A stretch of DNA of 64,000 nt from Burkholderia metallica (GCF_902832845.1 NZ_CADFDB010000013.1:124001-188000), one strand, 5' to 3'. Counted from the stretch's first letter, positions 36,067-48,849 are shown. Translations and numbers: made by a program. Notes: generated by a model not told the origin, from the letters alone.

Positions 36067-37182
36067 ATGCACGCAGTGCCCTTCCCCGATAGCGACACCC
36101 TTGGAGAACCCTCTTCCGGCACGGCCGTGCGCGACCTGCGCCGCGTGCCGATTCATCCCGATCACTGGTACCCGCTCGCGTGGTCGCGCGAGCTGAAACG
36201 CGGCAAGACGCTCGGCGTGCGCTTCGCCGGCGATCCGATCGTGCTCGTACGCACCGAATCCGGCGCCGTGTACGCGCTCGAAGATCGTTGCGCGCACCGC
36301 CAGGTGCCGCTGCACGCCGGCGTCGTGAGCGGCGAGACGCTGCGCTGCTGCTATCACGGCTGGACCTACGCGTGCGACAGCGGCCGCTGCGTCGACGTGC
36401 CGTACCTCGGCCGCGAGCGCCTGCCCAACGGCGTGCGCGCGTATCCGTGCCGCGAAGCGCACGGGCTGATCTTCGTGTTTCCGGGCGACGCGACGCTCGC
36501 CGACACCCGGCCGTTCCCCGCGCTCGAATCGGCGGACGACCCCGCGTTCAAGACGCGCCGCTTCGGCCGCGAGGTCAAGTGCCACTACTCGTTCATGCAC
36601 GAGAACCTGATGGACATGAACCATCAGTTCCTGCACCGCAAGCAGATGGGGCAGATGCGCGCGCGCTCGGTCGGCCGGCGCCGCGGCGACGACTGGGTCG
36701 AAGTCGACTACACGTTTGCGCGTATGGAAGGCAAGCAGCCGGTGGGCGAGGCGCTCGTGTTCGGCGCGAGCAAGAAGCCGGGCGAGCAGGCGAACAAGAG
36801 CGTGATGACGGTGCGCACCGGCTATCCGTACCAGACGCTGCAGATCCGCTCGAGCGAAGGCACGCTCGTGATGGACCTGTGGATCGTCTACGTGCCGCTC
36901 GACGCCGAACAGCGCACCAACCGAACCTTCGGACTGCTGTCGATCCACAAGCCCGGCATACCGTTCGCGCTCGATCTCGCGTGGCCGTTACTGGTCTGGT
37001 TTACCGAGCGCATCTTCCGCGAGGATCGCTGGATCGTCGAGCGCGAGCAGGAAGCGCACGATCGGCAGGGCGCCGACTGGAACCACGAAGTGTTCCCGGT
37101 CATCAACGAGCTGCGCGACCTGCTGCGCCAGTGCGGCGCGCGCACGGTGATCCCGATCCGCGACGCGCGCGACGGCGCGTGA
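36067..37182 (+). CDS. Rieske non-heme iron oxygenase, alpha subunit type
   Basis: A 371-residue oxygenase. The Rieske 2Fe-2S ligands are Cys75/His77 and Cys94/His97 (CAHRQ and CCYHGW); the mononuclear iron site is in ENLMDMNHQFLH with Asp183, His186 and His190. A hydrophobic stretch near residues 297-312 (GIPFALDLAWPLLVWF) could associate with the membrane, as in KshA- or pheophorbide oxygenase-like members. No reductase, ferredoxin or beta-subunit gene is adjacent, so the electron donor and substrate are unknown. It is convergent with cdd. Confidence 0.85.
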   Translation: MHAVPFPDSDTLGEPSSGTAVRDLRRVPIHPDHWYPLAWSRELKRGKTLGVRFAGDPIVLVRTESGAVYALEDRCAHRQVPLHAGVVSGETLRCCYHGWTYACDSGRCVDVPYLGRERLPNGVRAYPCREAHGLIFVFPGDATLADTRPFPALESADDPAFKTRRFGREVKCHYSFMHENLMDMNHQFLHRKQMGQMRARSVGRRRGDDWVEVDYTFARMEGKQPVGEALVFGASKKPGEQANKSVMTVRTGYPYQTLQIRSSEGTLVMDLWIVYVPLDAEQRTNRTFGLLSIHKPGIPFALDLAWPLLVWFTERIFREDRWIVEREQEAHDRQGADWNHEVFPVINELRDLLRQCGARTVIPIRDARDGA

Positions 37183-37189
37183 CGTAGGC

Positions 37190-37209
37190 GGCGCGCCGCG
37201 GCGCGCGCC
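37190..37209. terminator. GC-rich stem-loop between convergent Rieske oxygenase and cdd genes
   Basis: GGCGCGC (37190-37196) pairs with GCGCGCC (37203-37209) around a 6-base loop. It fills the 28-bp gap between two converging genes. No T-run is present. Confidence 0.45.
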
Positions 37210-37210
37210 G

Positions 37211-37600
37211 TTACAACCGGAACGCGCCCGGCAGCAGTGCGTCGGCCGTCGTGACCTCGACGGCCCCTTTCAGGTTGGCCAGCACCACTTCGATATCGGG
37301 CGTGCCGATCTCGATGATCACCTGACGGCACGCACCGCACGGTGCGATCGGGCCGTCCGTGTCGCCCACCACCGCGAGCCGCGCGAAATCGCCCGGACGA
37401 TAGCCGGCGGCGACGGCCGAAAACAACGCCGTGCGTTCCGCGCAGTTGCAGAGCCCGTAGGATGCGTTCTCGACGTTGCAGCCGTGAAAAATCGTTCCGT
37501 CGCGCGCCTGCAGCGCCGCGCCGACCTTGAAACGCGAATACGGCGCATACGCCCGCTCGCGCGCCGCCTTCGCCTGTTCGATCAGTTCGTCTCTTTCCAT
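37211..37600 (-). CDS. cdd: Cytidine deaminase
   Basis: A 129-residue zinc cytidine deaminase converting (deoxy)cytidine to (deoxy)uridine. The zinc motif is Cys-Ala-Glu in LCNCAERTALF with PCGACRQVI giving the two other Cys ligands; FHGCNVENASYG contacts the nucleoside. It is the last gene of the tsx-NUP-CNT-deoA-cdd set on the minus strand, 104 bp after deoA, and supplies uridine or deoxyuridine for phosphorolysis. Confidence 0.95.
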   Translation of the reverse strand: MERDELIEQAKAARERAYAPYSRFKVGAALQARDGTIFHGCNVENASYGLCNCAERTALFSAVAAGYRPGDFARLAVVGDTDGPIAPCGACRQVIIEIGTPDIEVVLANLKGAVEVTTADALLPGAFRL

Positions 37601-37704
37601 CTCGCCGTGCCTCCGATTCGTGTGCCGGGGTGCATCCGCGCCGCCGCATCCCGGGCGTCGCGATACGCTCGCGACCTGACGCAACCGCCCACCTCCGCCG
37701 CCGG

Positions 37705-39021
37705 TCAGCCGATCCGTTGATAAAGGGTCGGCGGCACGTCGGCCGTCTCGCCCAGCACGTAGCTGCGCTGGACCGCTTCCACCGCGTGCGCCGCGGCGGC
37801 GGCGTCGCGGGCATGCACGTAGCCGAGCGGCGCGCCGCCCTCGACGCGCTGCCCGATCTCCGCGAGCGCCGTCAGGCCGACGCTGTAGTCGATCGCATCC
37901 GCGGCGCGCGTGCGGCCGCCGCCGAGCGCGACGACCGCAAGCCCGAGCGCGCGGCAATCGACCCGCTGCACCACGCCGCTCGCGCGCGCCGGAACCGGCA
38001 CGATCACGTCCGCCCGCGCAAGATGACGCGCCGGCGCATCAATCAGGTCCGCGGGGCCGCCGAGCGCGACGACCATTCTCGCGAAGCGTTCCGCCGCCGC
38101 ACCCGAATCGAGCGCGTGCTGCAGCTTCGCGCGCGCGGCCGCGACATCGTGCGCCAGCCCGCCGGTGACGAGCAGCTCCGCCGACAGCGCCATCGTGACG
38201 TCGTGCAGGCGCGCCGGACGCGACTTGCCGGTCAGGTAGTCGATCGCGCACGCCACTTCGAGCGCATTGCCCGCGCACGGCGCAAGCGACTGGTTCATGT
38301 CGGTGAGGATCGCGGTCGTCTTCATGCCGGCGCCGTTGCCGACGTCGACGATGCTGCGCGCCAGTTCCGCCGATTGCTCCGCGGTCGGCATGAACGCGCC
38401 GGAGCCGACCTTGACGTCCATCACGAGCCCGTCGAGCCCGGCCGCGAGCTTCTTCGACAGGATCGACGCGGTGATCATCGCGACCGACTCGACGGTGGCC
38501 GTCACGTCGCGAATCGCATAGATGCGCTTGTCGGCCGGCGCCAGCCGGGCAGTCTGCCCGATGATCGCGACGCCGACGTCGCGCACCGTGCGGCGAAACG
38601 CATCCGTATCGGGGGTCACGTCGTAGCCGGGAATCGCGCTCAGCTTGTCGAGCGTGCCGCCGGTATGGCCGAGCCCGCGCCCCGAGATCATCGGCACGTA
38701 GCCGCCGCATGCGGCCACCATCGGCCCGAGCATCAGCGACACGACATCGCCGACGCCGCCCGTCGAATGCTTGTCGATCACCGGGCCGCCGAGATCGAGC
38801 GCGCGCCAGTCGAGCACGTCGCCCGAATCGCGCTGCGCGAGCGTCAGCGCGACGCGCTCGTCGGTGCTCAGGTCGTTGAAGAACACGGCCATCGCGAACG
38901 CGGCCACCTGGCCTTCGGTCACGCTGCCGTCGGTCACGCCGCGCACGAACGCGGCGATCCCGTCGCGATCGAGCGGTTGCCCGTCGCGCTTGCGGCGAAT
39001 GAATTCCTGCGGTAAGAACAT
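37705..39021 (-). CDS. deoA: Thymidine phosphorylase
   Basis: A 438-residue pyrimidine nucleoside phosphorylase that splits thymidine or deoxyuridine into the base and deoxyribose 1-phosphate. Signature blocks: [14 protein letters not shown] (phosphate site), [16 protein letters not shown] and [11 protein letters not shown]. Length is that of E. coli DeoA. The freed uracil or thymine is the substrate of the reductive pathway encoded at 42.9-50.1 kb. It is 39 bp downstream of the nucleoside transporter. Confidence 0.95.
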   Translation of the reverse strand: MFLPQEFIRRKRDGQPLDRDGIAAFVRGVTDGSVTEGQVAAFAMAVFFNDLSTDERVALTLAQRDSGDVLDWRALDLGGPVIDKHSTGGVGDVVSLMLGPMVAACGGYVPMISGRGLGHTGGTLDKLSAIPGYDVTPDTDAFRRTVRDVGVAIIGQTARLAPADKRIYAIRDVTATVESVAMITASILSKKLAAGLDGLVMDVKVGSGAFMPTAEQSAELARSIVDVGNGAGMKTTAILTDMNQSLAPCAGNALEVACAIDYLTGKSRPARLHDVTMALSAELLVTGGLAHDVAAARAKLQHALDSGAAAERFARMVVALGGPADLIDAPARHLARADVIVPVPARASGVVQRVDCRALGLAVVALGGGRTRAADAIDYSVGLTALAEIGQRVEGGAPLGYVHARDAAAAAHAVEAVQRSYVLGETADVPPTLYQRIG

Positions 39022-39060
39022 CGTTGCTTCTCCTCGATCGTTAGGCGCGCGCTGCCCGGT

Positions 39061-40335
39061 TCAATGCAGCGAGAAGAACAGGCCGGCAATCGCCGCGCTC
39101 ATCAGGTTCGACAGCGTCGCGGCCGTCAGCGCGCGCAGGCCGTGCCGCGCGACTTCCGAGCGGCGCTCGGGCGCGACCGCACTGAAGCCGCCCGCGAGAA
39201 TCGCGATCGACGAGAAGTTCGCGAAACCGCACAGCGCGAACGACACGATCGCGAGCGTCTTCGGGTCGAGCACCTGCAGGCCGGCCGCCGCCACGTGCTC
39301 GCCGCCCTTCAGGTACGGCGACAGGTCGCCATACGCGACGAATTCGTTGAAGATCAGCTTCTCGCCGATGAAGTTGCCGGCCAGTGCCGCGTCGTGCCAC
39401 GGCACGCCGATGATCCACGCGAGCGGCGCGAACAGGTGACCGATGATACCCACCAGCGTGATCTGCGGAAAGCCCGCGAACGCGGCCACGCCCGCCACGA
39501 TCAGGTTCATCAGCGCGATGAGCCCCACGAACGCGATCAGCATCGCGCCGACGTTGATCGCGATCCGCAGCCCGACCGATGCGCCGGACGCCGCCGCCTC
39601 GATCACGTTGGCGGCCCGCTTGTCGTCGAAGTCGAGCCCGTCGACCACCACGCGGCTCGGCTCGACCGTCGGAAACAGCAGCTTGCCGAACAGCAGCCCG
39701 CCGGGCACCGCCATGAATGACGCGGCGAGCAGGTACTCCATCTTCACGCCGAGGCCGGCGTAGCCGACCAGCACCGAGCCCGCGACCGACGCCATGCCGC
39801 TCGCCATCACGGTGAAGATCTCGGCGCTCGTCATGTTCCGCACGAACGGCTTCACGAGCGCGGGCATCTCGCTCTGCCCGAGAAAGATCGTCGCGACGGC
39901 CGAGCACGCCTCGATGCGGCTCACGCCGAGCATTTTCGCGAGCACGGCGCCGAGGATCGCGACGATCCACTTCATCACGCCGATGTAGTACAGCACCGCG
40001 ATCAGCGCGGTCACGAAGATGATCATCGGCAGCACGCGCAGGCCGAACACGAACCCGCCGTCGCCGAACAGCTGGAACATCCGGCTGTCGACCAGCCCGC
40101 CGAACACGAACGCGATGCCGTGATTGCCCATGTCGAGCACGCGATTGACGCCGTTCGCGGCCGCCGCCAGCACCGCGCGGCCCGTCGGCACGAACAGCAC
40201 GAGCGCGCCGATCGCCAGCTGCGTGCACAGCGCGGCGATCATGGTCCGGCCGCTCACCGCGCGCCGGTTGTTCGACAGCAGATAGGCAACCAGCAGCAGG
40301 AACAGCATACCCAGGAGACTGCGCAGAATGTCCAC
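39061..40335 (-). CDS. Concentrative nucleoside transporter (CNT/NupC family)
   Basis: A 424-residue inner-membrane nucleoside:H+ symporter with about ten helices. CNT family blocks seen are FVFGGLVDSRMF, FVTALIAVLYYIGVMKW, SAVATIFLGQSEMPALVKPF and GFANFSSIAILAGGFSAVAPERR. The start is GTG at 40335, 6 nt after GGAG; no upstream ATG fits. It works inside the outer-membrane Tsx channel encoded at the head of the operon. Confidence 0.92.
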   Translation of the reverse strand: MDILRSLLGMLFLLLVAYLLSNNRRAVSGRTMIAALCTQLAIGALVLFVPTGRAVLAAAANGVNRVLDMGNHGIAFVFGGLVDSRMFQLFGDGGFVFGLRVLPMIIFVTALIAVLYYIGVMKWIVAILGAVLAKMLGVSRIEACSAVATIFLGQSEMPALVKPFVRNMTSAEIFTVMASGMASVAGSVLVGYAGLGVKMEYLLAASFMAVPGGLLFGKLLFPTVEPSRVVVDGLDFDDKRAANVIEAAASGASVGLRIAINVGAMLIAFVGLIALMNLIVAGVAAFAGFPQITLVGIIGHLFAPLAWIIGVPWHDAALAGNFIGEKLIFNEFVAYGDLSPYLKGGEHVAAAGLQVLDPKTLAIVSFALCGFANFSSIAILAGGFSAVAPERRSEVARHGLRALTAATLSNLMSAAIAGLFFSLH

Positions 40336-40413
40336 CTCGTACTCCTTTCTCTCGATGTTATTGAAATGCCGGAGCGCGCCCGATGCGCGCCCGTGTCCCG
40401 CCGACGACGGCCG

Positions 40414-41460
40414 TCACTCGGCCGGTACGCCGTCCTTCCAGTGAGCCCAGTCCTTCACGATCGCGTTCACGAGCGGCGAACCGGCGAGGTACAGATTGTC
40501 GAGCGCCGGTACGAACCCGCCCTGGCTCTGGTAATCGAGCAGGTTGTCGACGTCCGAGCCGCCCGGCGGCGGCCGGTCGAAGTCCGAGCCCGAGCGCAGC
40601 ACGGCCACACGCTGCGTATCGGCCAGCCCTGCCGCGGCCGCCCGCTTGATCACTTCGAACGTCGCATTGTCTTCCTGCTGCGTCGTGCAGTACACCCCCT
40701 TGCCGTCGGTCAGCAGGCGCGTCCATTCCCGGGCGCGCTCGCCGAGCTTCGTGCCCGAGAACCACGTGTCGCCCGCGAGCGTATCGCACTGGATCACGGT
40801 CGGCGGCCGGTTCGCGGGCGCATCCGGATACTTCGCGCGATACGCGGCCGCCTCCTTGCTGTCGTGCAACGTCACGTCGCGCGACAGCGCGACGGCTTTG
40901 TCGACGAGTGCCTCATTCAACCGGAACACCTCGGTGCGGTAATCGAGCGGCGGCTTCTCTTCCCCGTTCTTCGTGTTGATGCCGAGATAGCCCGACTTCC
41001 AGCCGGCCGGAATCTCGCGCGCATCCAGCTCCCACTGGATCCCGAAGTCGACCAGGTAGCGCGCCCACGCGGCCGAGCCGAGCGTGCCCTGCGCCGGATC
41101 GATGCCGGCGATGCCGGTCACGACGAAGTAGGTCTTGCGCAGGTCGAACCGGCGCGAATAGACCAGCGCCGCCATCGACGCGGCCGCGTTCGCGTGACCC
41201 ATGCCGGTCGTCAGCACGCAAACGTCGTTGCGCGTGCAACTGACGGCCGGGTAGTCGGGCGACAGCCCCGGCACCGCGATCTTCCGCACCGGGCCGATCC
41301 GGTCGAGCCACGCTTTGCCTTCCGGCCCGAACATCGTGACGATCAGCACCTTGATCGCGCGCGGCCGCTCCGCGCGTTCGCCGGCCGCGTGCGCGCCGCC
41401 CGTCATCGTCGCGGCCAGGGCGACGATGGCCGCCCACTTCGCTACTTTCCCCTTCCACAT
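40414..41460 (-). CDS. Periplasmic NUP-family (purine nucleoside permease) protein
   Basis: A 348-residue NUP family protein, related in fold to nucleoside phosphorylases (KVLIVTMFGPEGKAW, TTGMGHANAAASMAAL, FVVTGIAGIDPAQGTLGSAA). A signal peptide is evident (WAAIVALAATMTGGAHA, cleavage before AGE), so it should be periplasmic. ATG at 41460 is chosen because GAGG lies 6 nt upstream; an ATG 27 nt earlier has no ribosome-binding site. In an otherwise pyrimidine-oriented operon it may bind or cleave nucleosides in the periplasm. The name permease comes from the fungal relative and may mislead. Confidence 0.82.
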   Translation of the reverse strand: MWKGKVAKWAAIVALAATMTGGAHAAGERAERPRAIKVLIVTMFGPEGKAWLDRIGPVRKIAVPGLSPDYPAVSCTRNDVCVLTTGMGHANAAASMAALVYSRRFDLRKTYFVVTGIAGIDPAQGTLGSAAWARYLVDFGIQWELDAREIPAGWKSGYLGINTKNGEEKPPLDYRTEVFRLNEALVDKAVALSRDVTLHDSKEAAAYRAKYPDAPANRPPTVIQCDTLAGDTWFSGTKLGERAREWTRLLTDGKGVYCTTQQEDNATFEVIKRAAAAGLADTQRVAVLRSGSDFDRPPPGGSDVDNLLDYQSQGGFVPALDNLYLAGSPLVNAIVKDWAHWKDGVPAE

Positions 41461-41505
41461 TGCTTGCCTCGTTCGTGTGAGATTCATGATCGCGTCTCGA
41501 GTCCG

Positions 41506-42465
41506 TCAGAACTGATAGCCGACGCTCGCGTAATAGCCCCAGCCGGTCGACCGGTTCTGGAACGGCCCGTCGCCGAAGTTCAGCTCGGTGCCGCCCCACT
41601 GGCCGCCGTTGTGGAAATAGCGGGCGGCGGTCCAGAAGCGCCAGTGCTTGAATGAATAGATCAGCACGTTGGTCGACACGAACGCTGTGTCGGTGCGCGC
41701 ATTGCCGCCCGTCTCCTCGCGCAGTTTCGAACCGAAGTCGTAGTTGAAGAACCCGACGTAGGTCAGGTTGCCGCCGTGAAACGTGCCGATCGGGTAGATG
41801 TATTTCATCTGCGCGCGATAGCCGTCCCACGTGTTCTGGTTGGCCGCGCCGTAGTTCTCCCATTGCCGGCGCAGGTACAGGTTCGCGGACAGCATCAGCT
41901 TCGTATGCGTATCGATGTCGGTGCCGAGGCCCGCATACAGCGTGTTTTGCCGCCCGGCCGTGTTGTGCCCGTGGTCGTAGATCCAGTCGAACGCGACATA
42001 CCATTCCTTGAACGGCCCGAATCCGAGATGCCGGCCGACGAGATCGTCGATCGACACGCGCGGCTCCTGTTCGCTGAACAGCGGCGAGCCCTTGTTCGTA
42101 TAGCCCGAGTCGTAGCCGTTGCCGACGCCGATCGCGCGCGGCAGGTCGACATAGCCGTACAGATCGAACGGCCCCTTGCGGCCGAAGTATTCGTATTCGA
42201 GGTACACGTCGTTGGTCGTGTGCGGCCCGAAGCGGATATCCTTCGACCCGATCACGCCGAGGCTCTGGTGAAACCAACTCGACAGATACGGCGACGGTGC
42301 GGGTGCCGGCGCCGCGTTCGGCGTGACCGTGCCGCTCTCGGCAAGCTGCGTCGCACCTGCCTGCGCGACGGTGCCCGCCTCCTGCGCGATGGCGGCCGCC
42401 GGCACGCCCACCGACAGCGCAAGCAGCAGGGCGCCCGTGCGCACCGCCGCATCCATCTTTTTCAT
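41506..42465 (-). CDS. tsx: Tsx-like nucleoside-specific outer membrane channel
   Basis: A 319-residue outer-membrane beta-barrel with a signal peptide (ALLLALSVGVPAAAIA-QEAG) and a 40-residue Ala/Pro-rich segment before the barrel. Tsx/OMPP hallmarks: DIRFGPHTTNDVYLEYEYFGRKGPFDLYGY, and a C-terminal aromatic YYASVGYQF. ATG at 42465 has AAGGAG 5 nt upstream. It is the first gene of the nucleoside operon, so uptake proceeds Tsx, NUP, CNT. Two palindromic sites in its 410-bp upstream region match a site near the TetR gene. Confidence 0.88.
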   Translation of the reverse strand: MKKMDAAVRTGALLLALSVGVPAAAIAQEAGTVAQAGATQLAESGTVTPNAAPAPAPSPYLSSWFHQSLGVIGSKDIRFGPHTTNDVYLEYEYFGRKGPFDLYGYVDLPRAIGVGNGYDSGYTNKGSPLFSEQEPRVSIDDLVGRHLGFGPFKEWYVAFDWIYDHGHNTAGRQNTLYAGLGTDIDTHTKLMLSANLYLRRQWENYGAANQNTWDGYRAQMKYIYPIGTFHGGNLTYVGFFNYDFGSKLREETGGNARTDTAFVSTNVLIYSFKHWRFWTAARYFHNGGQWGGTELNFGDGPFQNRSTGWGYYASVGYQF

Positions 42466-42636
42466 CGTACTCCTTGACAATTTACTCAGTTCTTCCATAT
42501 GCATGCTTTTGACCCCGCCTTCCGATCGTTGCTCTTGTCGATATCCCGATGCCGCGCGTCGGGCCCGGATCTCCGCGGTCGGCCGCTGCCCCAGATTCGG
42601 GCGCGCCGCCTGCTTCAAGTGCGCGTGCGCTCCGAA

Positions 42637-42653
42637 CTTGACCGGTCAGTCAG
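42637..42653. promoter_or_regulatory. RutR-like operator, site 1 upstream of tsx
   Basis: CTTGACCGGTCAGTCAG fits the pattern TGWCCG-N3-RGWCAG seen at 42712-42726 and 50294-50308. Its TTGACC half equals the half-site of the E. coli RutR operator (from memory TTGACCAnnTGGTCAA). It lies 172 bp before the tsx start in the 410-bp region between tsx and the dihydropyrimidinase gene, which otherwise holds no gene that I can support. Confidence 0.5.
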
Positions 42654-42710
42654 CATTCGGACCGTTTCACGGATAAACCCGAGGGGATAAAGCACGAGCC
42701 GTGCCATATA

Positions 42711-42727
42711 TTGACCGGACGGACAGG
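42711..42727. promoter_or_regulatory. RutR-like operator, site 2 upstream of tsx
   Basis: TTGACCGGACGGACAGG shares 12 of 17 positions with the palindrome at 50293-50309, including the whole GGACAGG arm, and TTGACCGG with site 1 at 42637-42653. The two sites are 74 bp apart centre to centre (seven helical turns). Confidence 0.5.
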
Positions 42728-42875
42728 ATGCGAGGAAGATGCGCAAGCGGGGAACGGCCGCCACCTGCGGGGCAAGCCGTCCCGCGCCGGCCGGCCGCCG
42801 CCGTGAACGCACCGGGATGTCCGAACGCGCGCCGGGCGCGACGCGCGAACGAACACGCCCCGTGACACGTTCCGT

Positions 42876-45903
<3,028 letters not shown>

Positions 45904-46005
45904 CGAGCGCACTCCACGAGAAACACCGGCGCCGGCATCGTGCGATGCCGGCCCGGGTGGAACGAAAGGCGGAGGCGCGGGTGGGCCCGCGCCGCCGGAC
46001 GCCGG

Positions 46006-47322
46006 TCAGGCAGCCTGCTTCGCATGCTTGTCGGGCGCCGCCGCACCGGCACCGGCCGCCGCGTCCGCGCTCGCCGGATTGTTCGGATGCGTAGTCCAGT
46101 TCGCGTAGTCGCCCGAATCGACACGCTCCATCGTGATGCACTGCTCGACCGGACATACATGCATGCAAAGATTGCACCCGACGCATTCGGAATCGACCAC
46201 CTCGAAATGCCGCACGCCGTCCTTCGTCGCCGTGATCGCCTGGTGCGACGTGTCCTCGCATGCAATATGGCACAGCCCGCACTGGATGCAGCGATCCTGG
46301 TCGATGCGCGCCTTGATGTCGTACTTCAGGTTCAGGTATTTCCAGTCGGTCACGTTCGGCACCGCGCGGCCGCGGATGTCGTCGAGCGTCGCGTAGCCCT
46401 TCTCGTCCATCCAGTTCGACAGCCCGTCGGCCAGATCCGACACGATCCGGAATCCGTAATGCATCGCCGCGGTGCACACCTGCACGCTGCCGGCACCGAG
46501 CACCATGAACTCGGCCGCATCGCGCCACGACGAGATGCCGCCGATACCCGAGATCGGCAGGTTCGGCGTTTCCGGGTCGCGCGCGATCTCCGCGACCATG
46601 TTCAATGCGATCGGCTTGACCGCCGGGCCGCAATAGCCGCCATGCGTGCCCTTGCCGTCGACCGTCGGCATCGGCGCCATCTGGTCGAGATCGACCGCGA
46701 CGATCGAGTTGATCGTGTTGATCAGCGACACGCCGTCAGCGCCACCCTTGTACGCGGCGCGCGAGCCCATCCGGATGTCGCTGATGTTCGGCGTGAGCTT
46801 CACGAGGCACGGCAGCTTCGTGCCTTCCTTCACCCAGCGCGTGACCATCTCGACGTATTCGGGCACCTGCCCGACCGCCGCGCCCATCCCGCGCTCGCTC
46901 ATCCCGTGCGGGCAGCCGAAGTTCAGCTCGACCGCGTCGGCGCCCGTATCCTCGACGAGCGGCAGGATCCATTTCCAGTCGCGCTCGTTGCACGGCACCA
47001 TCAGCGACACGATCAGCGCGCGGTCCGGCCAGTCGCGCTTCACCTGCGCGATCTCCTTCAGGTTCACGTCGAGCGGACGGTCGGTGATCAGCTCGATGTT
47101 GTTCAGCCCCGCGATGCGCTGGCCGTTCCACTGCACGGCGCCGTAGCGCGAGCTGACGTTGACGACGTGCGGATCGAGCCCGAGCGTCTTCCACACGACC
47201 CCGCCCCAGCCCGCCTCGAACGCACGGTTCACGTTGTAGGCCTTGTCGGTCGGCGGCGCGGATGCGAGCCAGAAGGGGTTCGGCGAAGTGATGCCCGCGA
47301 TGGTGCAGCGAAGGTCGGCCAT
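46006..47322 (-). CDS. preA: NAD-dependent dihydropyrimidine dehydrogenase, catalytic subunit PreA
   Basis: A 438-residue subunit that reduces uracil and thymine. An FMN-binding dihydroorotate-dehydrogenase-like barrel (residues 1-330, with NPFWLASAPPTDKAYNVNRAF, ELNFGCPHGMSERGMGAAVG and the catalytic Cys region) is followed by two 4Fe-4S ferredoxin motifs, CIQCGLCHIAC and CVGCNLCMHVCPVEQC. The start MADLRCTIAGI at 47322 fits the fold; the upstream frame is not protein-like. It pairs with PreT, 62 bp upstream. The C-terminal Ala-rich tail is dispensable-looking. Confidence 0.95.
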   Translation of the reverse strand: MADLRCTIAGITSPNPFWLASAPPTDKAYNVNRAFEAGWGGVVWKTLGLDPHVVNVSSRYGAVQWNGQRIAGLNNIELITDRPLDVNLKEIAQVKRDWPDRALIVSLMVPCNERDWKWILPLVEDTGADAVELNFGCPHGMSERGMGAAVGQVPEYVEMVTRWVKEGTKLPCLVKLTPNISDIRMGSRAAYKGGADGVSLINTINSIVAVDLDQMAPMPTVDGKGTHGGYCGPAVKPIALNMVAEIARDPETPNLPISGIGGISSWRDAAEFMVLGAGSVQVCTAAMHYGFRIVSDLADGLSNWMDEKGYATLDDIRGRAVPNVTDWKYLNLKYDIKARIDQDRCIQCGLCHIACEDTSHQAITATKDGVRHFEVVDSECVGCNLCMHVCPVEQCITMERVDSGDYANWTTHPNNPASADAAAGAGAAAPDKHAKQAA

Positions 47323-47384
47323 GTTCGGCTCCGTGAGAGTGGGATCGTGTTCGGTGGGTTCGTGGCGAGTGACGCGCTGCGCCG

Positions 47385-48722
47385 TCACGCGGCCTTCGCG
47401 TCGCGCTGCGCGAGCGCGGCGTCGATCGACGCCGCCGCGCGCTTGCCGTCCTGCACGGCCTGCACCGTGAGGTCGATGCCGCCGGTCGCCGCGCAGTCGC
47501 CGCCGGCCCACACGTCGGGCCACCCGGTGCGGCCGTCCGCGTCGACCGCGATGCGCGCGCCGTCCGCCGTCAGCAGCGCAGCGTCGACCCCGTCCGGCGT
47601 CAGCGTCTGGCCGATCGCCTTCAGCACCATGTCCGCATCGACGGCGAAGCGCTCGCCCGATGCCGATTCGAACTCGACACCCGTCACCTGCCCGCTTTCA
47701 CCCGCGATGCGCACCGGCTTCGCGTGCGTGACGAGCGTGACGCCGCTCTTCTGCGCGAACTCGCGCTCGGCCCACGTCGCGCTCATCGCGTCCACGCCGC
47801 GCCGGTACACCATCGTCACGCGTTCTGCGCCGAGCTTGCGGCTCTGCACGGCTGCATCGATGGCCGTATTGCCGCCGCCGATCACGACCACGCGCCGCCC
47901 GACCGGCACGTTCTCCAGCGCGTCTGCCTGCCGCACCTGCGCGATGAAGTCGACCGCGTTCATCACGCCGGCCAGTTGCTCGCCGTCGATCCCAAGCGCA
48001 CGCACACCGCCGAGGCCCATCGCGAGAAACACCGCGTCGTGCTGCTCGCGCAGCGCATCGAGCGCGATGTCGCGACCCAGCGCGACGCCGGTCTTCAGCG
48101 TGATGCCGCCGACCGACAGCAGCCACTCGACTTCACGCTGCGCGAACGCGTCGACGGTCTTGTACGCGGCGATCCCGTATTCGTTGAGACCGCCGGCCTT
48201 CGGGCGCGCGTCGAACAGCGTGACGCGGTGCCCGGCGAGCGCGAGCCGGTGCGCACACGCGAGCCCGGCCGGCCCCGCGCCCACCACCGCGACGTGGCGG
48301 CCCGTGTCGGGCGCGCGCGTGAAGCGCACCGCGCCGGTCTCCATCGCCCAGTCGGTCGCATGCCGCTGCAGCGCGCCGATCGCCACCGGCTGCGCATCCT
48401 GATGATTGCGCACGCACGCGCCTTCGCACAGGATCTCGGTCGGACACACGCGGGCGCACATCCCACCGAGCGGATTCGCCGACAGGATGTCGGTCGCGGC
48501 GCCCTTCAGGTTGCCGTTGCCGATCTTGCGGATGAAGCTCGGGATGTCGATCTGCGTGGGGCACGCGTGCACGCACGGCGCGTCGTAGCAGTAGTGACAG
48601 CGGCTGGCGGCCGCCGCCGCGGCAGTCGGATCGAGCAGCGGCGCGATATCGGCAAATTCGCACGAGAGTTGCGTGGACGACAGGCGATGCGCGGCGATAT
48701 CGCCGGTAGGCTTGGTGGTCAT
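47385..48722 (-). CDS. preT: NAD-dependent dihydropyrimidine dehydrogenase, flavin subunit PreT
   Basis: A 445-residue GltD-like electron-transfer subunit. N-terminal Cys clusters CHYCYDAPCVHACP and CARVCPTEILCEGAC bind 4Fe-4S; VVGAGPAGLACAHRLALAG is the FAD motif and VVVIGGGNTAIDAAV the NADH motif; GGIDLTVQAVQDGKRAA closes the FAD site. It passes electrons from NADH to PreA. Gene order on the minus strand is hyuC, preT, preA, transporter, hydA. Confidence 0.95.
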   Translation of the reverse strand: MTTKPTGDIAAHRLSSTQLSCEFADIAPLLDPTAAAAAASRCHYCYDAPCVHACPTQIDIPSFIRKIGNGNLKGAATDILSANPLGGMCARVCPTEILCEGACVRNHQDAQPVAIGALQRHATDWAMETGAVRFTRAPDTGRHVAVVGAGPAGLACAHRLALAGHRVTLFDARPKAGGLNEYGIAAYKTVDAFAQREVEWLLSVGGITLKTGVALGRDIALDALREQHDAVFLAMGLGGVRALGIDGEQLAGVMNAVDFIAQVRQADALENVPVGRRVVVIGGGNTAIDAAVQSRKLGAERVTMVYRRGVDAMSATWAEREFAQKSGVTLVTHAKPVRIAGESGQVTGVEFESASGERFAVDADMVLKAIGQTLTPDGVDAALLTADGARIAVDADGRTGWPDVWAGGDCAATGGIDLTVQAVQDGKRAAASIDAALAQRDAKAA

Positions 48723-48849
48723 ACGCGTTCCTTCGACTGGGTGGAGACAAAGCCGTCCCCGCCGGCCGCGAACGCACGGTCGGGGCGGTTTTTCTTAGGA
48801 ATGCTACGGTCAGGCGATACGCAGCCTGCCGGCTGCTACGATCTTTGCG

